A stretch of DNA of 64,000 bases from NCBI GenBank assembly GCA_946406115.1, contig OX291547.1, forward strand, positions 6,205,001 through 6,269,000, given 5' to 3'. The DNA is from Apoda limacodes. Lineage: Eukaryota > Arthropoda > Insecta > Lepidoptera > Limacodidae. The notes under the pieces were generated by a model. It ran no database searches. It saw only the letters and a list, made by a program, of their open reading frames with translations, and had not been told where the DNA came from. Every line of letters begins with the position of its first letter. The first letter of the stretch is position 1. Of the stretch, positions 57,101-64,000 are shown piece after piece. Position numbers and translations under genes: made by a program.

Positions 57101-57815
57101 ATTTGCGTGAATACCCCTAATGTTGCAAAAGTCCACATTAAATGTGGATGGAGCGGCCGCTGAATAAACTCTTTTTCTTTTATTTCTTGCCATATTTTTT
57201 ATTTTTTGAAAGTGTTATTTAGATTAAAGATGAGGATTCACTGCACTGACAGCTTAGAGGACAAAAGGTGCGGTACTAAAACTGCCAAGGCTCGCCACAG
57301 ATGATACGGTTGCTGGCACGGCGGGCGGAAGGGCCCCTGATCCCCCTCTGTTGTAGTAGCCGGGTCCACTCCGGTCTCCTTCTCAGGCACGACTACCACT
57401 TCAGATACTTTACACAGGCTGGCGAATCAGCCTCCCAGGGCGGAGATTAAGTGATCCCTGGGTTCGGGATCCCGTTCAACCTGCGGGCGGCCAGCGGTCA
57501 GCCGTTTCATCAGGTCTCCCTGACCGCCGAACCAGCACGCCGCGTCTACGCCGAGCATGACAGCAACAAGTACCGCCGGTCCTCCGCTGTCCGCGCAGCG
57601 AATCCTCAAAGAGCTCTGGCAACCTTACTCACCGCCAGGAACACAACACTACTCAATGTTAGTGTTATTGTGGCCGCGGTTTTCTGTAAGGTGGAGGTAC
57701 TTCCCCAGTTCGGGCCGCTCATTCGAGCAAGTACTCGCTATGCCCTGCTTTAGTTGTTCGGGTGGCTTATTCGAGCGAGTACTTGCAGTGCCCTACCTCT
57801 CTTTAAATTCCATCT
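54148..57815 (-). mobile_element. near-complete non-LTR retrotransposon (LINE), jockey/CR1 lineage
   Basis: Runs on the minus strand from about 57815 (5' region) to a 33-base poly(A) tail (poly(T) 54148-54180 on the given strand). The 5' part, 57194-57815, is GC-rich and has no convincing ORF1; its GTACTTGC/AGTACTCGC repeats near 57728 and 57776 look like a 5' UTR. It is followed by a single long ORF and a short 3' end of about 50 bp. The long pure tail and intact ORF point to a recent insertion. I could not identify the target duplication, so the 5' boundary is approximate. Confidence 0.85.
54230..57193 (-). CDS. LINE endonuclease/reverse transcriptase polyprotein, 987 aa
   Basis: Intact open frame from ATG (57191-57193) to TGA (54230-54232). 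An APE-type endonuclease occupies about residues 18-240, with Asn24 (FCNIRG), Glu51 (LTETQI), Tyr121, Asp158/Asn160 (LGDFNAHH) and Asp232-His233 (SSDHC) in the expected order. A reverse transcriptase follows at about 470-740: KSSGPDGIP, NYRPIAITSLLSKVMERVI (536-554), Asp608 in SLDIAKAFDRVWH, GVPQGSVLSP (664-673) and the YADD box with Asp694-Asp695. A conserved C-terminal region (about 790-987) includes the RAVRIVDDSKL and LCVFYRLYNG blocks. The protein would nick target DNA and copy its RNA there. The start follows an A-rich leader and is the first ATG of the frame. All catalytic residues I can check are present. Exact clade (jockey, CR1 or Daphne) is uncertain. Confidence 0.92.
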   Translation of the reverse strand: MARNKRKRVYSAAAPSTFNVDFCNIRGIHANLNAVHLHLETAQPTILFLTETQISCPADTSYLHYPGYKFEHNFVSRAGVCMFVREDICCRRLHSLEDRDLSILWVRVDYGGHTRMYACLYRSHSGDTDVTRLFTHLSLTTDKVLEQYPTAELVILGDFNAHHREWLSSRTNNYAGISAHEFALTYGFSQLVLSPTRIPDIEEHTSSLLDLLLTTRPDGYSVSVDAPLGSSDHCLVRTQVSCTQPDPSGPTNWRRVWHYKSADWDGLREFYASYPWRQICFNSEDPDVCAAAVTETILAGMECYIPNPRVAAGVKKRPWFNRSCRKAKILKQNAYEAWTTARFNKDPNISELKRKLNAASRFSKKATARAKFQFIGKIGGRLASYPSGSRAFWSLAKAAEGNFCQSSLPPLRKTDGDLAHSAKEKADLLGSLFASNSNMNDEGAVPPTIPWCGKTMPEISITQREVRRALLSLDVHKSSGPDGIPAVVLKQCAPELCPVLTRLFALSYHTRQFPSSWKTANVHPVPKKGDRSDPSNYRPIAITSLLSKVMERVINTQLLRYLEKHDLLSDRQYGFRHGRSTGDLLVYLTHRWALAIESQGEALACSLDIAKAFDRVWHRGLLSKLPSYGVPEGLCKWVASFLSGRRIRAVVDGSCSDSMDINAGVPQGSVLSPTLFLLHINDMLDMNNIHCYADDSTGDAFYTGRANIPRSVVEENRGELVSQIETTLSQVSDWGRVNLVRFNPTKTQVCAFTAKKTPFTVVPQFQNTPLSISKSIGILGVDISSDVQFRDHLSDKVKLASKKLGVLNRAKQCFTSGQRLLLYKSQVRPHMEYCCHLWAGAPGYQLGPFDSVQRRAVRIVDDSKLTCGIEPLSLRRDFASLCVFYRLYNGLCSEELFEMMPTATFYHRTARHRQGIHSHTLEPKWSRTVRFQRNFLPRTLKLWNELPAKVFCKDYSMEFFKKEVIRFLKGRQRASDTPGVASVHRLR

Positions 57816-60415
57816 TACAAACACAATAGGTACTTGACTATGATTGTGGTAAATAAAATAAAGGCATCGTAAGTATCCATTCCACGATCTTGATACTATA
57901 TATAACCGCATGGCTAGCTTCAAATGCCGTCAATCCTTTTCTAAATGTGTCGCCTTTACGCAAATTGTATCTTTCTTTCTATGAAGAAAGGCATAGGTTT
58001 CTGTAAAGGTCATTGTCGATGACGTAAGTAGGAGACCTTCCACGGTTGGGTACTCGGCCGCATCCCGGCTGCGGTTACAACCACCTCAGATAGATTTCAA
58101 TGTCGCCACGCTGAACTATACATTGTTGCTACGGGAAAGGATATATTACATTGTAAATGTGATGCATATTACATACCATTTAAATATACCTAAGCATACA
58201 ACATGGTATTGGTATTGTAACAGGTATCTGAAACTAATATAAAAGAAGATTTTTTCACTATAACTCAGCCGGAGTTAGAGATGAGAGGTTTGAGTGACTA
58301 TAGTTTTACTCAGTGCTGCAAACCCTGGTTTCCTGAAAATTCAATGTTTTTTTTCGGTAAGTTTCCTGATCTCTTTTTTTCGTGATATTTCCTGGATTTT
58401 TAGGACTGCAATGTACAGTTTAAATGTAAATTGCTTTTCGAACTATCATCAAATGCACCCGTTGTGATTATTGTAATCAATCACACTTATGGTAATTAAA
58501 TTAATATTATCTTACTTGAAACCTTTAAGTTTTGATAAGTAAGGAGAAATTGGTAATTTACAAAGAAATTTTTGGTTTTACACTTGACTCAAGTCATACA
58601 CTACATACTCAAAAATGTTATTCAGTCTTTTTGCAACGAAATTTAGTTGACAATTTGCAAATAACAATTCCTTTCTTCTTCACAAGTTACATTTCTATTT
58701 CTTTTTTCAGAAATATTCTGAATTTTGAGGTATTTATGTGTGCATATCCTCCTTTTTTTGTAGATTTGAATGTGCGTGCATTCGACTTTACTATAATAAA
58801 TCTATGAGTCCCAATCTCAATGGATTAAGAACGTAATAAATTAAAGAAAAGGGGGGTAATCTAGTTATGTAGAAGTCATGAATCTTATTTCATTTTAGTT
58901 CATAAGGAACAAGTTTGAGCCTGTAACTAGATAAATGTTCACAAACTCCTTTATTGCTGATATAGTTTGTATTGTAGAAACGCAACAATAAGTTGTAAAG
59001 CAAGTTTCGTACGGTGATCAAATCATGATTGACAGAACATGGAAGATGATGAATTGCAAATGGTAAGGCGTGAAGTCGTTATATTGGGAGCAGCTTTCGT
59101 AGGACATCGAACCTAGCCTTGTTGATGGTTGCCAAGTAGAAATAACGGACCGCATAGGAGATTTGATATTGGCAGTTAAAGAAAAATACATGACGATTTA
59201 GTTCATATGTGATTTATGTTTTCTATTAGTTGCATATAAACTAAAGATATGAATATATTACTGTAATAATAAATACAAGTATGAGCTAGTTTACAATCGA
59301 TATCTGTTTGAGTTCGATAGTACTTTGGCTTGTTTTCATTCGCTAGTAATGGATAATCTTGAGAATTTTCCGATACCCCATGGATGGTCCCTTAGAGATG
59401 TAACGTTCACTAGTTCGTATTTATATATTCGTATGTATGATTATATATCACCAACTACTAAACCAATATCATTTTTTTTATATAACATCGTATATTTATT
59501 GCTGTTGTAATAAAAACAAGTATTTAGTTCGAATATCGATATTTGTAAATCAAGTCGATAGAAAAAAAGAACTACCCCAACAGTTGCAATGCAATGCAAT
59601 GCAGCAAAGCAATTGGGTGTCCCGATTTTTGGCGAAGGAATAGCTGAAAGGACTGTAAATGGAAGGTATAGACGTCTTTTTAGTCCGGTCGAGAGTTCCT
59701 TTAGGAATAATTTTTCTTCCGGGCACACTCAATTAGCGGCACAGAAATAGCTTTTGAGACAAATGACGAAGTAAACTTTTATCCCGATTTAAAGTGCCCA
59801 CGGGGATAGGTTTTTCTGCGGGTATACAGCAGAGCACTTGTGGAATATATATTCAGGAGATCCCACTTTATAAGGTAACAGAATCATAATTCTAAACATA
59901 TATAAATAATCTTTAAACTATTCGCAAGGTTGGAGATTCACTCCACAAAATATTGTTTTTTGCAGGTTATTCTTAAGGATATCAATATAAGGGTTCTAAG
60001 TTTGAATCCTGTTGTTTCTATGTGATCGTTTTATATTTAAACGAAAAACGTTGTTAAAGATACAATTATTTCATTTCTAAGAGAATATTACAAACCAGTC
60101 TTAAAAGTGTGTATCACAATACACATTCTACACAGTTTTTTTTTAACATTTCAACCCCTACGTATAGGGGTCACAAGTGGAGCGTGCGAATAATAGCTGA
60201 AGGTACCCTCCTACCCCAAGCTAAATGAAAGGTCAACGAACTTTTGTTTGCGCGACATGTGGATCATTAAATATTAAATTACGTGTTCTACTATACCCAT
60301 ATTTCATATCAAATCATATTTCAATTTACTTTAATAAAAAATATAAGAAAATAAGATATCTTACTCTGCTTAATGTCTATGTTACAGAATAACCGAAATT
60401 TAGTACTATATATAC
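57816..60415. other. unassigned sequence
   Basis: No gene seen. A GC-rich patch lies at 58035-58085 (TCCACGGTTGGGTACTCGGC). A short (GCAAT)n-like run lies at 59585-59605. TTATCCCGATTTAAAGTGCC then CACGGGGATAGG near 59779 resembles the middle of Helitron-like repeats. A short hairpin, ACCCCTA..TAGGGGT, lies at about 60156. Confidence 0.35.
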
Positions 60416-60541
60416 CTAGTCGGTCCTTAAATACTGTCACTGGCAAAAAAAATGAATTTCGAACATGAACATAAAATTATAAAACAGCGTCCGATTTTCG
60501 ATTGTATCAAATATAAAGCACAAATAATTAAGTAAACATTT

Positions 60542-61551
60542 ATGTTCGCGATGGAGTGGACGCTCAATGAGGATCGAATAGCAGTAATTGCATTACACCG
60601 TTGTGGCCTCTCGCCTACCACAATTTTCAAACTCCTTGATGATTTGAAAATCTCACAGAGGTTTGTGTATCGTACCATCGAGAAGTATAATTATTACTCA
60701 GGTGTCGAAGACAAGAAAAGATCAGGCTGTCATCGCACTGTTAGGACTCCAGCAGTCATCAAAGCGATCAAGGCACGCATTGCAAGAAATTGATGGATTT
60801 GCAAATGGGTTTAAGTACTAAGACTGTTCAAAAGGTACTCACAGACCTAGACCTTACGAGCTTACAGAAAAAAATGGACACCTCCTTAACGCGCGCTTGA
60901 TAGCAATGGAATCTGAGTTTTGCTAAAGCGGTACGCGAAACACAATCCCCGAGATATCTGTTCACCGATGAAAAAAAATAAAATCGAGAAGGAGTATAAC
61001 AAACAAAACTGATAGGTACGCAGCAAGTTCTGCAGAACCTGGTGAAGCCATTTCCCGAGTCCAGCATGGCCATCATCCGTCGTCATTGATGATTTGGTTA
61101 GGTGTCTCGAATTTTGGCCCAACTGAAGTTCACTTTTGTGAAAAGGGAGTCAAAATCAGTGTAAAAGTTTACCAAGACACTGTTTTGGATTGTATTGTAA
61201 AAGTCCTGCCTCAGACGCAGTTTCTTGGCTGTTCATGGGTGTTTCAACAGGGCTCCGCACCGGCCCACAAATCTTAATCCACCCAGGCGCGGTTTATTCT
61301 CAACAATATCAACTTAATAAAGCATCAAGATCGGCCCTCCTCCAGCCCAAACCTTAATCCTTTGGATTATAAAACATGGCAGGTTTTAGAGGAGAAGGTC
61401 TGTGCTAACCTCATACAAATTTGGAGAGCCTGAAATTATCATTGAAAAAAACAGTGGCAGAAAATGATATGAATATGGTGCGTGCTGCGATCGATGACTG
61501 GCCGCGAAGAGTCAAGGCCTGTGTGGCAAATGGCGGCGGGAATTTTGAATA
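60542..61551 (+). pseudogene. mariner transposase, DD37D (maT-like), broken
   Basis: The first 83 codons (60542-60793) encode the N-terminal helix-turn-helix region (EWTLNEDRIAVIALHRCGLS, then RSGCHRTVRTPAVIKAIKAR). A stop, then frameshifts and stops follow. LFTDE carries the first catalytic Asp (60967-60969). A frame at 61086-61277 reads WLGVSNFGPTEVHFCEKGVK and ends FQQGSAPAHKS, where the second catalytic Asp is replaced by Gly (GGC, 61251-61253). After an in-frame TAA, homology continues to SSSPNLNPLDY, whose Asp (61365-61367) lies 37 residues beyond, as in DD37D (maT) elements. Full-length enzymes are about 340 aa. With a lost catalytic residue and several breaks it is inactive. The element ends are not certain; GGTC(C/G)T(T/A)AAATA at about 60422 and, reversed, about 61640 are weak candidates. 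Confidence 0.82.
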
Positions 61552-61659
61552 AATTTTATTATATTTTATCCTAAAATACTTACATTTTCAGTAAAAGAAA
61601 TATTTTTTATAGCACCTCGTTTTATTTTATTTTACGACCTATTTAATTTACGTGTAAAA

Positions 61660-64000
61660 ACAAGAATAATGATTCCTCACTGCTTATTTAATATTTTTAG
61701 AATAAACTAAAAAGAAACCTATGTATAAAAAAATAAGTCAAATGCTAGTCGAAGGCGCACACAGCGGGTTTCATCTCTATGGAATAAGATCTATTTGACT
61801 AGCTAGTATATTAATATGTTTTTTTCAGCCGTTTATAAACCCCGTTTCTAAAATAAAATAACTGGTCATATATTTTATATAAATTTCAAAAAAATTGCAA
61901 ACTGACAAAAACTTACTGGGAGATACAGATAAAAGGACAGAAAGACACTTACAACAAGTCTTAACAACTTTGTAATTAACTCTTGCTTTATAACTTTGAC
62001 GATTCAAAACCTAATTCGAATAAGTAAAATTGACTTTGACTTAACAGAACTGTCAAATAGACATTGAGACAGTCTTTTCACTTTTGCGACCTAATAAATT
62101 GAAGGCATTAAAAAATTAAAATTCTAAAGTCAATGTGACTTTAAAAATCACTTTTACGTTTTTTTCACAAGACAACGGAAGTAAAACTCATTACTACAGC
62201 TATATATGTTTACATTGGACTTAATTAGTTTTTTTATAGAAGTTTTAAATTTAAACTTAGGTAAGTTATATATACTCACAGTAAAAGTAATATATACCTA
62301 CCTAAAATTTCCTAAAAACGAGGAAATGATTAGATTCATTAGAAATCAGCTACCGTGAGAGAGGAGCAATTACAAAATATATTGTTTTTACCGATGAAGA
62401 ATTAATTTACGATTTTAATCTATTTACACAAAATTGCGTCTAAGTAATTTTATGCTTTTGAATGTATCGTGCCAAAAAATAACTATATTTTATAAGTAAT
62501 ACGAAGAATAATACTACAAAAAACTAAAGCCTCCAATTACCTGAATACTTCGCCAACATTGTACCACCTACGCTTATATGTGCTGTAGGTCTTAATAATG
62601 AACAGTTACCAAAAGATGATATTCACCTACGAAATCACGACTATGACTTCCGTAATTTACTGACTATCCTGGAACAAACCTATTATTAGACTTGCAGCAA
62701 ACATACAATCGAAATATACAAGATATTACTTAGGATAAACTATAGCTATTAGGAACCCGTCAGCGTATCGTAGGCTCACATGTTCGACATTAGCCTGCCC
62801 TTGCGGCGACATCCAAACGAACTCGAGTCAACAACCTATGCTGTGTAACTAGAAGCAAAAACTGCACAATAAGTTCTCAACGACACAGTACAGCAGTTAT
62901 TTACAGTAGTGAAGCTTGGAACAAATCTGCAATCTCAATACTTGACTTTAATTCTGCTTAACTACATTCGCCCCATTGGCAAATTTCCATTTTACCTTTA
63001 ACATTACTATTTAAAATGGCTTGTTAAATTAAACAAGCTGATTCTAGCACAATTTGTTTAATTCACAAGTTTTAAACATGAGATTACCTGTAAAATTTAG
63101 TTGGGCCGATTTTTGTTATGTCCATTGTATTAACTAACAAGATTTAACAAAGATACTAAGTTTACATTCCGCAAACATTCCAAAATATTTATTAAATAAG
63201 TTTCATACACTGAAAAATTCAGACCTCTTAGGGCTACGTTCAATACAACTTGATTGTAGTACTACCTGGTATCATGTGGTATTACCAGCACGCACAGATT
63301 AAATACCTTAACATGATAACCCTAAAACATGTTATTCCTAAATATAGAGATTACAACTTTTATTCCCTAAATTATTTGTTTTTATCTTTGCACATTGACG
63401 AAATTTCAGCCGTAAGGGGCAGCTCAGACCGAGACGCGACGCGACACAGCATTTTTGAGATAGCAAAACGTTATGGACTTTTTTTACTATACAAAAAGAT
63501 ACGCATCCCAACGTTGCGCGACGCATCTTGGTGTACTTCGACACGTAACCTCTTACTTTTGTGCTCTCACTATAATTTGAAATTAGAGTCAGCTTAGACC
63601 CTAACGGTTAGAAGTGTTTGTCTCTTGTATAAAGCCAAAATAATTTGAAAAACGTTTGTAGTTGCGCATTCTGATAATAATCTATGCTACTCTGGCCACA
63701 CGGATACACTAAAATAAATGAGCAAACGATGCTTCTCAAAATAGTTAGTGAGGTTTAATTTTAAAATGCGAACGCACTGAAGTTGTTGTATCTAATTATC
63801 TGTGCACTGTGGCATCACTCCGACTCTATTCCCAGACCATGACGTAAGACTGGAGCGCAAAGTCGAAATATTAAAGTATGGCCAGCAAAAAACTGACTAA
63901 CTTTAATGGCGGCGGTGATGGCTACTAAAGTCATGTAAAAATAAATAATCATATGTATACTGCTTGACTTCACAATGTCAAAATTAAATTAATGCATTTA
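61660..64000. other. unassigned sequence, no gene seen
   Basis: AT-rich. A 115-codon plus frame at 63250-63597 overlaps a minus frame and has no domain I recognise. Positions 62750-62850 and 63405-63560 are somewhat richer in CG words. Confidence 0.35.

Noticed and set aside
57427..57609. Possible ORF1 of the LINE upstream of the main frame
   Set aside because: Only 60 codons, without zinc-knuckle (CCHC) or coiled-coil features; treated as 5' UTR.
54818..57829. Several open frames of 60-115 codons on either strand within or beside the LINE
   Set aside because: Shadows of the 987-codon frame or of the GC-rich LINE 5' region.
59700..59760. Tc1 end suggested by CACACTCAATTAGCGGCACAG
   Set aside because: Resembles the Tc1 end at 24983 only in part, and no partner end was found within range.
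63250..63597. 115-codon frame near the window end
   Set aside because: No known motif and a competing frame on the other strand; not enough to call a gene.

Overview
The window looks like AT-rich intergenic or intronic DNA from an insect, most probably a moth or butterfly (Lepidoptera). The main evidence is its repeats. They resemble lepidopteran families I know: tRNA-headed SINEs with a characteristic tail, a jockey/CR1-type LINE whose 3' end carries the ACTAAGGTGGCAAACAAG signature, Helitron-like repeats ending in CTAGT, and a dispersed repeat with GGGTTCCGT/ACGGAACCCT ends. These matches come from memory, not from a search. I find no convincing host protein-coding gene, rRNA, free-standing tRNA or CRISPR array. 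Most short open frames are chance, with scattered stops and AT-driven composition.

Layout. 0.7-2.2 kb: a hAT-type element with an 8-bp target duplication, followed 14 bp later by a pogo/Tigger-type MITE. 2.5-5.6 kb: a 187-bp tandem duplication, a cluster of Helitron-like fragments, a GC-rich spot and one copy of a dispersed repeat. 7.8-8.2 kb: a SINE fragment and a foldback. 9.2-10.7 kb: a LINE 3' end and a triplicated 82-bp repeat. 14-18.3 kb: SINEs, one carrying a 997-bp terminal-inverted-repeat element that itself contains a 207-bp palindrome. 19-24.5 kb: LINE tails, a foldback with arms near 109 bp, and a second hAT element with a perfect 8-bp duplication. 24.9-26.3 kb: a Tc1-type element inserted in a second copy of the 5.2-kb repeat. 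26.8-28.6 kb: a compound inverted/direct repeat. 31.6-37.8 kb: LINE fragments and copies of an unclassified repeat. 38-48 kb: poor in recognisable transposons. 48.9-49.4 kb: a mariner-type MITE nested in a dispersed repeat. 52.5-53.7 kb: decayed Ty1/copia pol. 54.1-57.8 kb: a near-complete LINE. 60.4-61.6 kb: a broken DD37D mariner (maT-like).

The only intact long protein is the LINE endonuclease/reverse transcriptase (987 aa, minus strand). Other copies of its 3' region lie elsewhere in the window, as expected from target-primed reverse transcription with 5' truncation. The SINEs would depend on LINE machinery, and the MITEs on transposases encoded elsewhere. Several insertions can be dated relative to each other because an uninterrupted paralogue of the target lies in the same window. 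I found no new multi-gene system. The most informative structures are the nested insertions and the long palindromes.
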